Assembly (NCBI GenBank): GCA_020633655.1
Contig: JACKDF010000009.1
Span: forward strand, 1 to 64,000
Length of the DNA stretch: 64,000 nucleotides
Reading direction: 5' to 3'
DNA from: Deferribacteres bacterium
GTDB taxonomy: Bacteria > Zhuqueibacterota > Zhuqueibacteria > Zhuqueibacterales > Geothermadaptataceae
The notes under the pieces are model-generated. The model searched no databases. It worked only from the letters and a program-made list of their open reading frames with translations, and had not been told where the DNA came from. Shown here one piece after another: positions 52,248 to 61,106 of the stretch. Position 1 is the stretch's first letter. Each line of letters begins with the position of its first letter. Both the position numbers and the translations under genes were made by a program.

Positions 52248-54167
52248 ATGATTTTTGGAAGTTTAGGCGAAGATATAAATGTGATTTCCCCGGCGGAATT
52301 TTATGCGACAAACTGGGGTGTACGCGATATGAATAATCTGGAGCACGAGTATCGCAAAGGCCGGTTTACGCTGGCGATGACCAGTTCCAATGCCCCATCA
52401 CACGATGCAGGGCATATCCTCTATCACAACCCGGATGCCGCTGTGACGATCGCGGTTTATGGCCATATTTTTAATATTGCTGAATTAGCGCGGCAATTGG
52501 GATCGTTATTTGATGAAAATTACCAGACAAGCGTTGGCATGGCTGTTTTTCACGGCTATGAAAAAGAAGGTGCTGCGTTTTTCCGCAAATGCAATGGGAA
52601 TTTTGTCATCGTCATTCGAGATGAACGCAAGAACCGCCTATGGATTGTTCGCGACCATTTGGGAATCGAATCGCTTTATTTTTACCGTAAAAATCAACTT
52701 CTCTATTTCAGCTCCAACTTGCACCAGCTTGCTGCTTCGCCACTGATTGATGCCGGTTTGAACTCAGTCGCGGTATTGCGTTATCTGCTATTCAATTACA
52801 ATCCCTACTTTGATTCCATGTACGAAGATATTCAAAAGTTGCGTCCCGGCTATATGCTGCGCATCGAAGACGGCAAAATGATCATCGATCCGTACTGGTA
52901 CATTTCCTTTAAGGATCCGTTCAAGAAAACAAACAAAGAATACAAAGAAGAATTAATCGATTTATTCAATGATTCCATACGCCTTCGCCTGGACGATAAG
53001 CGTTTTCGTACTGGTGTGTATTTGAGCGGTGGCATGGACAGCAGCACCATAACAGGCTTAATGCGACCCATGATTGAAGGCCCGGTTCATTCCTTCTCCT
53101 TTCGCTGCCGTGGAAAAACCTTCGACGAATCGTACTACGCTCGTTTTATGAGTGAGAGCTATAACACGACACACCATGAGGTGCCATACGAAGCCGAAGA
53201 TGTGCATCGAATCGCCCAGGTGGCTGCCGCTGCAGATGAGCCTTTTTCTGATATTGGCATCGAAGTGGCGTCCTATTTATTAGCTGAAAAAGCCTCCGGC
53301 GTTGTCGACTATGTGCTTACCGGCGATGGTGGCGATGAACTTTTTGCCGGCCATCCGGTTTACCAGGCTGATACTATGGCGGAAAAATTTGAACGCATAC
53401 CTAAAGGAATCCGCACACCGTTTACAAATCTATTGCAAAAATTACCGGACACGGAAGCGAAGAAAAGTCTGCTTGTGAAGGCAAAAAGATTTTCCTACAG
53501 CGCTGGATTTTCCTCCGACCTGTTCAGCAACCGCTGGCGGATTTATTATACCGATGCCGAATTGAAGCACCTTCTAACGCCTGATTGGTACCACAAACTA
53601 AACAAGAAAGACGCTCTGCAGGATATTAAAAATCTCTATCACGAGGCAGATGGCAGCGATTTTCTCAGTAAAACGATTTACGGTGATTATTACACAGTGA
53701 TGGGATTTTATCTGCGGCGCATGGAATTGACGCGCAAATTTGGGCTTGAAGGCCGGTTTCCATTGCTTGATTATCGCCTGGTTGAATATACCTCACGCAT
53801 TCCTTCCAATCTTAAATTGGATGAAAAAGGACAGACGAAAGCCATCTTCCATAAAGTTATGGCAGGTGTATTGCCGGATGAAATCGTTTTTCGTACGGAT
53901 AAACTCGGCCACAGCGTCCCCTTTAAAAACTGGTTACGCCATAAACCGATCGTGCAAAACGTTATTCGAGAGCATCTCACACCGGAAGCGATCAGCAAGC
54001 GTGGCATTTTCGAAAATGAATTTGTCCAAACCCTGTTTAAACGCCACATCAGTAAAGCGGATAACAATAGCCATCGACTGTGGGCACTGCTGACATTCGA
54101 GTTGTGGTGCCGGGAGCATTTGGACAATAGAAAAGTGGAAAAAGTCGTCGAAGCCGAACTTGCATAA
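52248..54167 (+). CDS. Asparagine-synthetase-like protein without the glutaminase cysteine
   Basis: A 639-residue paralogue of AsnB. The synthetase half is intact: YLSGGMDSSTITGL near 261-274, SFSFRCRGKTFDESYYA, LTGDGGDELFAGHPVYQ near 360-376 and GLEGRFPLLDYRLVEYTSR near 500-518. The N-terminal glutaminase-like domain is kept in outline (KCNGNFVIVIRDERKNRLWI) but starts MIFGSLGED, with no cysteine at position 2 and none near it. It should not hydrolyse glutamine; it may use free ammonia or join another amine to an adenylated carboxylate. GAGGA precedes the ATG, so the start is secure. The UPF0104 gene follows 2 bases later. Confidence 0.9.
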   Translation: MIFGSLGEDINVISPAEFYATNWGVRDMNNLEHEYRKGRFTLAMTSSNAPSHDAGHILYHNPDAAVTIAVYGHIFNIAELARQLGSLFDENYQTSVGMAVFHGYEKEGAAFFRKCNGNFVIVIRDERKNRLWIVRDHLGIESLYFYRKNQLLYFSSNLHQLAASPLIDAGLNSVAVLRYLLFNYNPYFDSMYEDIQKLRPGYMLRIEDGKMIIDPYWYISFKDPFKKTNKEYKEELIDLFNDSIRLRLDDKRFRTGVYLSGGMDSSTITGLMRPMIEGPVHSFSFRCRGKTFDESYYARFMSESYNTTHHEVPYEAEDVHRIAQVAAAADEPFSDIGIEVASYLLAEKASGVVDYVLTGDGGDELFAGHPVYQADTMAEKFERIPKGIRTPFTNLLQKLPDTEAKKSLLVKAKRFSYSAGFSSDLFSNRWRIYYTDAELKHLLTPDWYHKLNKKDALQDIKNLYHEADGSDFLSKTIYGDYYTVMGFYLRRMELTRKFGLEGRFPLLDYRLVEYTSRIPSNLKLDEKGQTKAIFHKVMAGVLPDEIVFRTDKLGHSVPFKNWLRHKPIVQNVIREHLTPEAISKRGIFENEFVQTLFKRHISKADNNSHRLWALLTFELWCREHLDNRKVEKVVEAELA

Positions 54168-54169
54168 AT

Positions 54170-55195
54170 ATGAAGCAGATAAGCGGATTTTTTTTTAAAG
54201 GCCTGATTAGTATTGGACTTATCAGTGCATTGCTTTACTGGAAAGTCGATCTGAAGGAATTGGGACAGGCATTTCAACAGGTCGATTATCTGCTGTATAT
54301 TGTCTCCACGCTGCTCTTTTTTATACAGCAAGGTGTTATTGCATGGTGCTGGCAAATCGTTTTGCGAGCACAGGATAACCAAATTCCATTCAAACGCATT
54401 TTACAAGTGCACTGGATAGGTGCGTTCTTTGGCACATTCATGCCGACGAGTATTGGGATGGATATCGTTCGGGCCTTCAGTCTGAAAAAATATCTCAGAA
54501 ATGGTGTGCACGCCATGAGCTCCATGTTTGTTACCCGCGTCGTCGGTTTCGTTATTAATTTCGCCATTGCGCTGGTTGTGGCTATTCCCGTTGCACAACA
54601 GACAGGCAATGTCCGGCTGTTCTGGACGGTTCTCGTGATGACTGTGGCATTTTGTGGTGGTATCTGGCTCATGTTGCATCCACGTCTATTAAAGCTTTTC
54701 GCTCCGTTATTTCAACGCTTCAAGCTGGACAGAATTTATCAGAAATTAGTTGAGTTCCAGGAAGGGACAAAGGAATTGCGGCATGCAAAAAGTGCGATGA
54801 TAAAATTGCTGCTTTTGTCGTTGTTCTTTCAGATTTTTGGAATTATTATAATTTACCTCGTTGGATTAAGCCTCGGCCTGGACATTGCATTTCAACACTA
54901 TTTCATCATCATCCCGCTGATCACAACGATCACAATTTTGCCTCTTTCTGTTGCAGGTATCGGTGTGCGTGAGGGTGCTTTTGTTTTCTTCCTCGTGCCA
55001 TTGGGTGCAACGGAATCACAGGCTTTTTCCCTGTCATTGCTTGTTTTTGCCCAATGGGTTGGCATGGCGCTCACCGGTGGGATTGTCTACTGGATTTCCG
55101 GCATGCAGATTTCCCGGGAAAAAAACCGCGACATTAATAATTCTGCCGCGATTGAGCTGGAAACAGACGCTCTGAAAACAAAAACGCTCGGATAG
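54170..55195 (+). CDS. UPF0104/lysylphosphatidylglycerol-synthase-like membrane protein, glycan locus copy
   Basis: A 341-residue protein with about eight membrane helices of the same family as the gene at 13479-14654. Family segments are LFFIQQGVIAWCWQIVLRAQ near 40-60, FFGTFMPTSIGMDIVRAFSL near 84-103 and PLSVAGIGVREGAFVFFLVP near 255-274. Members translocate or modify lipid-linked substrates; in this locus a role in moving a lipid-linked sugar is possible. It starts 2 bases after the asparagine-synthetase-like gene and has no clear ribosome-binding site, suggesting coupling. Confidence 0.85.
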   Translation: MKQISGFFFKGLISIGLISALLYWKVDLKELGQAFQQVDYLLYIVSTLLFFIQQGVIAWCWQIVLRAQDNQIPFKRILQVHWIGAFFGTFMPTSIGMDIVRAFSLKKYLRNGVHAMSSMFVTRVVGFVINFAIALVVAIPVAQQTGNVRLFWTVLVMTVAFCGGIWLMLHPRLLKLFAPLFQRFKLDRIYQKLVEFQEGTKELRHAKSAMIKLLLLSLFFQIFGIIIIYLVGLSLGLDIAFQHYFIIIPLITTITILPLSVAGIGVREGAFVFFLVPLGATESQAFSLSLLVFAQWVGMALTGGIVYWISGMQISREKNRDINNSAAIELETDALKTKTLG

Positions 55196-55257
55196 GATAG
55201 GAATCGGTACGGCAATTCCGGAATTACAATGATGCCGACGAATCAGGAAGGATTGAA

Positions 55258-56079
55258 ATGCCCCAATTAAATTCAAAAAAATTTGCTTTCATCGGTGCTG
55301 GAAAGATGGGTGAGACTCTCATCAAAGGTATTCTGGATTCCGGCGAGGTGAAAACGGACCAGATTATTGCAACTGCTCTGCATGAAAAGCAATTAGCACG
55401 ATTGCGTGAAAATTTAAATATACGTACAACCTTGAATAACATCGAAGCTGTGGAAGCAGCGGATGTTGTTCTCCTTTGTGTAAAACCTCAGGCGACTGAG
55501 GGGGTGCTTGCCGAGTTGAGCCATGTCCTGAAAGCCAATCAGGTTGTTATTTCCATAATCGCCAGCGTAACGACGACTTTAATTGAAAGCAAATTATACA
55601 ACAAGGTACCCGTTGTGCGGGCCATGCCCAACACACCGAGTTTGGTAGGAGCCGGAATGACCGCCATTTGCGGTGGCAAGTTTACCGAAAACCGGCATAT
55701 CCAGCTTACAGAAAATATTTTTAGACTCATTGGCCGAACCCTGGTTTTAGACGAAAATTATTTTGATTCGGTCACGGGATTGAGCGCGAGCGGCCCGGCC
55801 TTTATTTATATCATAATCGAATCGATGGCCGAGGGTGGCGTTAAAGCCGGATTGCCCAGGGATGTAGCCACGGAGCTGGCGGCGCAAACCTGCCTGGGTG
55901 CTGCAAAAATGGTGATCGATACCAAACAACACCCGGCGGTTTTAAAAGACAATGTAACCACGCCTGCAGGTTGCACCATCGATGGTATATTAAAACTCGA
56001 AGAAGGTGGTTTGCGGGTTACGTTGATCAAAGCCATTGTTGAAGCAGCGAAGCGCGCCTCATGTCTGATTAATGATTAA
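55258..56079 (+). CDS. proC: Pyrroline-5-carboxylate reductase
   Basis: A 273-residue NAD(P)H-dependent enzyme catalysing the last step of proline synthesis. The Rossmann motif FIGAGKMGETLIKGIL is at about 9-24; RAMPNTPSLVGAGMTAI near 120-136 and the ProC signature TGLSASGPAFIYIIIESMAE near 163-182 are complete, with TTPAGCTIDGILKLEEGGLR near the end. AGGAAGG precedes the ATG. It is a housekeeping gene lying inside a glycan locus, perhaps carried along by rearrangement. Confidence 0.95.
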   Translation: MPQLNSKKFAFIGAGKMGETLIKGILDSGEVKTDQIIATALHEKQLARLRENLNIRTTLNNIEAVEAADVVLLCVKPQATEGVLAELSHVLKANQVVISIIASVTTTLIESKLYNKVPVVRAMPNTPSLVGAGMTAICGGKFTENRHIQLTENIFRLIGRTLVLDENYFDSVTGLSASGPAFIYIIIESMAEGGVKAGLPRDVATELAAQTCLGAAKMVIDTKQHPAVLKDNVTTPAGCTIDGILKLEEGGLRVTLIKAIVEAAKRASCLIND

Positions 56080-56093
56080 ATTTGAGAATAGAG

Positions 56094-57227
56094 ATGTGTA
56101 TTAAACTAATCCAAAATGTCGACGACTGGAAATCCCAGCAAGACATATGGAACGACGTATTCGAATCAAACAGCAACCACACGCCATTCCAGAGTTTTGA
56201 GTGGTTGAGCAGTTGGTGGGAATACCTGGGTGATGGTAAATTGTACATCGTGCGGATCGATAAATCCGATGGCGAAGTCGTTGGATTCGCCCCGTTTTTT
56301 ATTCGCAAAAAATACTTCGGATTTCCTCTGCGGCACCTTGCCTTAATCGGTGTGAAACGTACCGATTACCTTGATTTCGTTGTTCGTGAAGGGCAGGAAG
56401 ATTTCTTTTTCAAACAGCTTTTTCATTTTCTGTCGGAAAAATCAAAAGCCTTTTCCTTTATTGAGTTAAAAGATGTACCGGATACATCGAAAAATATGTC
56501 GTATTTAATTAAATACATCGGCGAATATTTTCCGATTTATGCACTGGAAAGCAGCCGCATTTGTGTAACGCTGCCACTGCCCACTGAGTGGGAAGATTTC
56601 CTTTCGGGATTGGGTAAACGGACACGCAAGGATGTTGGATACGACCGGCGCTATATCGCTAAACGCCACGAGACACGCCTGGAAGAATTCATCAATGGCA
56701 AGGATATCAGCGATGCTTATGACGATTTGGTGCACATTTATAACGAGCGGTGGATCGATGAAAAAGGAGCCACACGATATAATGAAGGTCCATTCGCTCA
56801 GTTCGAACGCACTGTCTGTAAAAAATTAGCTGCACGTGGTGATTATCGTTTGTGGATTCTTTATGCGGATGATAAGCCTGTGGCAGGGATTTCTGGCTAC
56901 GAGCGCAACAATAAGATTTATGCTGACGTGTATGCGCATTCTCCGCAGTGGCATAATTTGAGCGTTGGTAATATCGTGCTTGGTCACGCTATCGAAAATT
57001 CCATCGAACGTGGTATTGCTGAGTTTGATCTCTCCCGGGGTGATGAGCCATACAAATATCGCTGGAAAGGGCAGGAAAAGCGCAACTTTCATTTTAAAAT
57101 TTTTGTCAATCATAAAATAATGGCGGCTGCGGGATTCATCGAGCATTTGTACCTTTCTGCGACCAATAGCCAGAAACTGCAAAAATTATACAGTACATAT
57201 CGCAAAATTCGATTTGGGGAAGTTTGA
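56094..57227 (+). CDS. FemAB/CelD-like acyltransferase (GNAT fold)
   Basis: A 377-residue protein of the BioF2-like/CelD acetyltransferase family (Acetyltransf_6). Landmarks are HTPFQSFEWLSSWWEYLGDG near 23-42, LRHLALIGVKRTDYLDFV, LGKRTRKDVGYDRRYI near 172-187, and the C-terminal GNAT half (VAGISGYERNNKIYADVYAH, IEFDLSRGDEPYKYRW-like segment EFDLSRGDEPYKYRWKG near 305-321). Members are common in exopolysaccharide and exosortase loci. The ATG at 56094 is taken; a TTG 12 bases earlier is possible. Its stop overlaps the next start. Confidence 0.85.
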   Translation: MCIKLIQNVDDWKSQQDIWNDVFESNSNHTPFQSFEWLSSWWEYLGDGKLYIVRIDKSDGEVVGFAPFFIRKKYFGFPLRHLALIGVKRTDYLDFVVREGQEDFFFKQLFHFLSEKSKAFSFIELKDVPDTSKNMSYLIKYIGEYFPIYALESSRICVTLPLPTEWEDFLSGLGKRTRKDVGYDRRYIAKRHETRLEEFINGKDISDAYDDLVHIYNERWIDEKGATRYNEGPFAQFERTVCKKLAARGDYRLWILYADDKPVAGISGYERNNKIYADVYAHSPQWHNLSVGNIVLGHAIENSIERGIAEFDLSRGDEPYKYRWKGQEKRNFHFKIFVNHKIMAAAGFIEHLYLSATNSQKLQKLYSTYRKIRFGEV

Positions 57228-57790
57228 TGCCACTACCAGTTGCACATGGAATGGCCGGGATTAGCATTTATTTTTGGGGGCATGAAATCAGGTTTTTTAA
57301 GAGCCGTTTTATCACGGTATTGTTCTTTGCATTTGTCGCCTGTTTACCAGATGCCGATTTTTTGCCTGGCTGGCTCCAGGGGAATCCGAACCTGTATCAT
57401 CCCATCTGGAGCCATTCTTTGGGCGCTGCTCTCGTGGTCGCTGGGCTTTTTGCCTGGTTGTTTGCTCGCAGGAACGGACATTTTAAACAATATTTTGTTA
57501 TCTTTTTTTCACTTTACTATTCGCATATAATTCTCGATTTTTTCAACAATGATACACGAGAACCTTTTGGCATTATGGCTTTTTGGCCTTTTAACTCGAC
57601 TTATTTTCTGTCTCCATGGCCGCTTTTCGATTCCGTACAGAAATCATCCGATTCAAATACATTTATTGCATCGGTTTTATCAGGCCCTAATTTTATAGCG
57701 GCCACCAAAGAATTTTTCATTATGCTGCCTTTCGTTCTGTATCCAATTTTCTTAAAAAGAAAAAACGCAAATGGGAGTGGGTTAAGGTAA
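57227..57790 (+). CDS. YdjM-like (DUF457) membrane-bound metal-dependent hydrolase
   Basis: A 187-residue polytopic membrane protein. The family marks are PVAHGMAGISIYFWG near the start, VACLPDADFLPGW near 39-51, LYHPIWSHSLGAAL near 58-71 and SLYYSHIILDFFNND near 97-111, giving the conserved metal-binding His and Asp residues. Members are annotated as membrane-bound hydrolases of unknown substrate. The ATG shares one base with the TGA of the preceding gene, and GGGGAAG lies upstream. Confidence 0.85.
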   Translation: MPLPVAHGMAGISIYFWGHEIRFFKSRFITVLFFAFVACLPDADFLPGWLQGNPNLYHPIWSHSLGAALVVAGLFAWLFARRNGHFKQYFVIFFSLYYSHIILDFFNNDTREPFGIMAFWPFNSTYFLSPWPLFDSVQKSSDSNTFIASVLSGPNFIAATKEFFIMLPFVLYPIFLKRKNANGSGLR

Positions 57791-57880
57791 ATACTGTTTT
57801 TCTGTTACTTATATCGATATTTTAATAACAGAGACGAAAATAAATGCAGAATAACAGCAAGAAAAGGTGTTTGATATTAT

Positions 57881-57966
57881 AGCTTGGTTTATTCATAAAC
57901 ACCAGGGTCGGGCAGGAGAAATCCCCCACCCATCGTTCATTTTGAGAATTGCGTGAATAAAGCAGG
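57881..57966. repeat. Palindromic intergenic repeat (family B, copy 2)
   Basis: The ends GGTTTATTCATAAACACC and GCGTGAATAAAGC match the ends of the copy at 6097; the centre is GGGCAGGAGAAATCCCCCACCC. It lies in the gap between the YdjM-like gene and the first GT2 gene, ending just before the latter's AGGA. Confidence 0.8.
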
Positions 57967-57979
57967 ATAGAAATTAATT

Positions 57980-58945
57980 ATGGCTAAACAAACTGTAAAA
58001 AAAATCGAAGTCTCCGTCGTCGTTCCTGTGATGAACGAAGAAGAAAATGTGCCCATCCTGCACGAAAAAATCCATACTTCCATGGATGCCTGGGGACGTG
58101 AGTACGAAATCATCATAGTTGATGACGGAAGCACCGACACCACCTTTGAAATTCTCGAAAAACTGGCCGAGAATGATCACCGTTTGAAAGTCGTTAAGTT
58201 TCTGGGTAATTATGGTCAGTCTGCAGCAATGGCGGCAGGTTTTGAGCAGGCGAAAGGTGAAGTCATTGTTACCATGGACGGCGATTTGCAAAACGATCCA
58301 AAGGACATTCCGGTTGTGGTAGAGAAGCTGCACGAAGGATATGACGTCGTCAGCGGCTGGCGGAAAAATCGTAAAGATAAACTCATTATTCGCAAAGTAC
58401 CGAGTCGAATTGCCAATTATCTGGTTCGCCGGACAACCCGGGTGAATTTGCATGACACCGGATGTTCGCTCAAAGCCTATCGTCGTGATCTGGTAAAGAA
58501 CATCCGTTTATACGGCGAATTCCATCGTTTCATCCCGGCACTCGGACGCATTGAAGGGGCGCGCATTACCGAAATGGTGGTCGATCATCACGAACGCCGC
58601 TTCGGTGAATCGAAATACAATATCACACGTACTTTCCGGGTGATCATGGATTTGACAACACTCAATCTCTTGCTCAAACATCTTACCAATCCGGTGCATT
58701 TTTTTGGTGCGCTCACATTGATTTTTAATTCAATAGGCATTCTTTCTCTGCTCGGTTTCCTTTTCGCCTGGATTACGAAAACACTAACACCCGATGAGAT
58801 GAATATACAGGCCTCATTGATTTTACTCATGCTTGCGGCTGGCGCCAATTTTCTCTTCTTTGGTCTGATTGCTGAGATGGTTGTGCGAACCGGCGAGAAA
58901 AGAGATGAACGATTGTTTGATATTACAGATTATGGCGATGCATGA
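57980..58945 (+). CDS. Glycosyltransferase family 2, DPM1-like (first of three)
   Basis: A 321-residue GT-A enzyme resembling polyprenyl-phosphate mannose/glucose synthases. VSVVVPVMNEEENVP near 11-25, IIIVDDGSTDTT near 45-56, and the metal-binding DxD in VTMDGDLQNDP (D100-G-D102) are intact, as is HERRFGESKY near 208-217. Two C-terminal membrane helices follow (FFGALTLIFNSIGILSLLGF, IQASLILLMLAAGANFLFFG). It probably makes a polyprenyl-phosphate sugar for the PMT-like protein at 61107. AGGA precedes the ATG. Confidence 0.93.
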   Translation: MAKQTVKKIEVSVVVPVMNEEENVPILHEKIHTSMDAWGREYEIIIVDDGSTDTTFEILEKLAENDHRLKVVKFLGNYGQSAAMAAGFEQAKGEVIVTMDGDLQNDPKDIPVVVEKLHEGYDVVSGWRKNRKDKLIIRKVPSRIANYLVRRTTRVNLHDTGCSLKAYRRDLVKNIRLYGEFHRFIPALGRIEGARITEMVVDHHERRFGESKYNITRTFRVIMDLTTLNLLLKHLTNPVHFFGALTLIFNSIGILSLLGFLFAWITKTLTPDEMNIQASLILLMLAAGANFLFFGLIAEMVVRTGEKRDERLFDITDYGDA

Positions 58946-59040
58946 GCGAACAGTTATCTCCTCGCGTAAAAGTGCATGAGACGCATCTGTATTCTGATAG
59001 AATTTGAGACTATAAAAATAAAATAGAGATAAGGTTGAAA

Positions 59041-60120
59041 ATGGCTGAAAAAATAACAACTGTGGAAAATGAGGACGTCATTGTTGTGAAACAGGACAAG
59101 ACAAACTCAAAGGCAAAATCGGCACGAAAAAGCCCTCGCAAACCAGCGGCGAAAAAAACATCTGCACCTGTGAAAAGTGTGAAAGTTACTCCGGATGTGT
59201 CCATTATTATTCCGATTCTGGATATGGATACCTACGTTGAAGAACTCTACACTGATATTCGCAAAAGTATGGAAGCGGCTAAAGCAAAATACGAAATTCT
59301 TTTCGTCGACGATGCAAGCACGGACAGAACGTGGGATAAGCTCGACGCAATTGCACAGAAAGATAAAAGTGTGAAACTGTTGCGCATGCGCAATACTTTC
59401 GGTGAAGCGAGCTGTTTCGATGCAGGATTAAAACATGCCCGAGGCGAGAAAATTATTTATTCGGCCGCGCGGGTTCGTGTAAACATGTCGCAAATCGGCC
59501 GCTTGTTACAACGCCTTGAGGAAGGGAATGACCTGGTCGTCGGATGGCGTTGGCCGCGCAAAGATTCTGACATGAACCAGAAAGTGAGTGGCTGGTTTAA
59601 CGGTCTTGTGCACCGAATTGGTAAATTAAAACTGCACGATATCAATTCGAGTATTTTTGCTACTCACCGCACCATGTTGAATAATATAACTTTTTACGGC
59701 AATTTAAGTATTTTTCTGCCAATTCTTGCTTCCCGCAAAGGATACAAAGTTGTTGAAGAAAAAATCGAGCAATTGCCTGGGGAATTCCGGCAATCGAAAT
59801 ACCCAAACGAATATTTTCAGCGCGTTTTGGATATAATTTCGGTTGTTTTTCTCACACGTTACTCCAAACGGCCGCTACATTTTCTGGGATTTTTCGGTAT
59901 GAGTTTTACCGTTATCGGCTTGCTGTTAAATGTTTATCTTTTCCTGTACAGGATTTTTGGCTTTGGGGCGATTGCAGGCCGACCATTGCTGCTTTTGGGT
60001 GCTTTGTTGCTCATTATTGGGCTGCAGATGATCTCTATCGGTTTGATCGGTGAGATGATCATTTATACGCATGCTCGTGAAATCAAGGAATACAATATCG
60101 ACAGGATCGTTGGCGAGTGA
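59041..60120 (+). CDS. GT2-like protein with basic N-terminal tail and lost DxD motif
   Basis: A 359-residue homologue of the preceding GT2. An extra Lys/Ala/Pro-rich tail fills residues 22-50 (KSARKSPRKPAAKKTSAPVK). The fold is kept: DVSIIIPILDMDTYVE, YEILFVDDASTDRTWD near 84-99 and the C-terminal two membrane helices. Where the DxD-containing strand should read like TMDADLQ, residues 141-148 are SAARVRVN, so the metal ligands are gone. It is unlikely to be an active glycosyltransferase by the usual mechanism and may be a partner subunit of its neighbours. The ATG at 59041 follows AAGG. Its stop overlaps the next start (GTGA). Confidence 0.9.
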   Translation: MAEKITTVENEDVIVVKQDKTNSKAKSARKSPRKPAAKKTSAPVKSVKVTPDVSIIIPILDMDTYVEELYTDIRKSMEAAKAKYEILFVDDASTDRTWDKLDAIAQKDKSVKLLRMRNTFGEASCFDAGLKHARGEKIIYSAARVRVNMSQIGRLLQRLEEGNDLVVGWRWPRKDSDMNQKVSGWFNGLVHRIGKLKLHDINSSIFATHRTMLNNITFYGNLSIFLPILASRKGYKVVEEKIEQLPGEFRQSKYPNEYFQRVLDIISVVFLTRYSKRPLHFLGFFGMSFTVIGLLLNVYLFLYRIFGFGAIAGRPLLLLGALLLIIGLQMISIGLIGEMIIYTHAREIKEYNIDRIVGE

Positions 60121-61079
60121 AATTAATAATCCAAATGCCGTGTTTGAACGAGGAAAAAACGCTTCCCATCACGGTTTCTGATTTACCAAAATCCATACCC
60201 GGCGTCGATGTCATCGAAACATTAATCATCGATGACGGCAGTACTGACCGGACAATTGAAGTCGCACGCCAGCTTGGAGTCAACCACATTGTGCATCTGC
60301 GTAATAACAAAGGTTTGGCAGAAGCTTTTGCGGCGGGAATGGATGCCTGTTTAAAGCAGGGTGCAGATATTATCGTAAACACCGATGGCGATAACCAGTA
60401 TCAGGGTAAATACATCGCTGATCTCATTAAGCCCATTCTCAACAGAGAAGCCCACATGGTCATCGGTGACAGGCAGGTACAAAAAATTGCCCATTTCTCA
60501 TTTCTGAAAAAGAAATTGCAGAGACTTGGTTCCTGGGTTGTGCGCAGCCTTTCCGGAACCAACGTACCGGATGCAGCCAGTGGATTTCGTGCCTACAGTC
60601 GTGAAGCAGCCCTGCACTTGAATGTTATTACAAAATTCACTTATACGATGGAAACCATAATTCAGGCTGGGAAGAAGAACATTGCCACCGCCTCGGTGCC
60701 TGTGGAAGTGAATGGTAAATTGCGTGAATCCCGCTTATTTACTTCAATTCCAGTGTATTTGAAGCGCAGCATCGGCACGATTCTACGCATTTATACCATG
60801 TATGAACCGTTGCGGGTTTTCGTTGCGCTGGCAGGCGTGCTATTCGGAATCGGTACTTTAATTTCGATACGTTTTCTCTATTTTTATATTTGGGTAGATA
60901 GCGGCGCCGGGCACATTCAATCGTTGATATTAAGTGCAATTCTGATGTTGCTGGGCATCCAGTTTGGAGTACTTGGTGTCGTAGCTGACCTGATTTCAGG
61001 TCATCGCCGTTTAACGGAAGACACTTTGTATCGTGTGAAGAAAATTGAACTTTACATTCATGATAAAGAAAAAAAATAA
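60117..61079 (+). CDS. Glycosyltransferase family 2, DPM1-like (third of three)
   Basis: A 320-residue GT-A enzyme. MPCLNEEKTLPITV near 7-20, LIIDDGSTDRTIE near 36-48 and the metal-binding DxD in VNTDGDNQYQ (D90-G-D92) are intact. It resembles the subgroup with DAASGFRAYSREAA near 157-170. Two membrane helices end the protein (VFVALAGVLFGIGTLISIRF, LILSAILMLLGIQFGVLGVV). GTG start overlapping the stop of the middle GT2 shows translational coupling. Confidence 0.93.
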   Translation: MKLIIQMPCLNEEKTLPITVSDLPKSIPGVDVIETLIIDDGSTDRTIEVARQLGVNHIVHLRNNKGLAEAFAAGMDACLKQGADIIVNTDGDNQYQGKYIADLIKPILNREAHMVIGDRQVQKIAHFSFLKKKLQRLGSWVVRSLSGTNVPDAASGFRAYSREAALHLNVITKFTYTMETIIQAGKKNIATASVPVEVNGKLRESRLFTSIPVYLKRSIGTILRIYTMYEPLRVFVALAGVLFGIGTLISIRFLYFYIWVDSGAGHIQSLILSAILMLLGIQFGVLGVVADLISGHRRLTEDTLYRVKKIELYIHDKEKK

Positions 61080-61106
61080 TGCAAGGGCTATCCGGATTAA
61101 TTGAAA

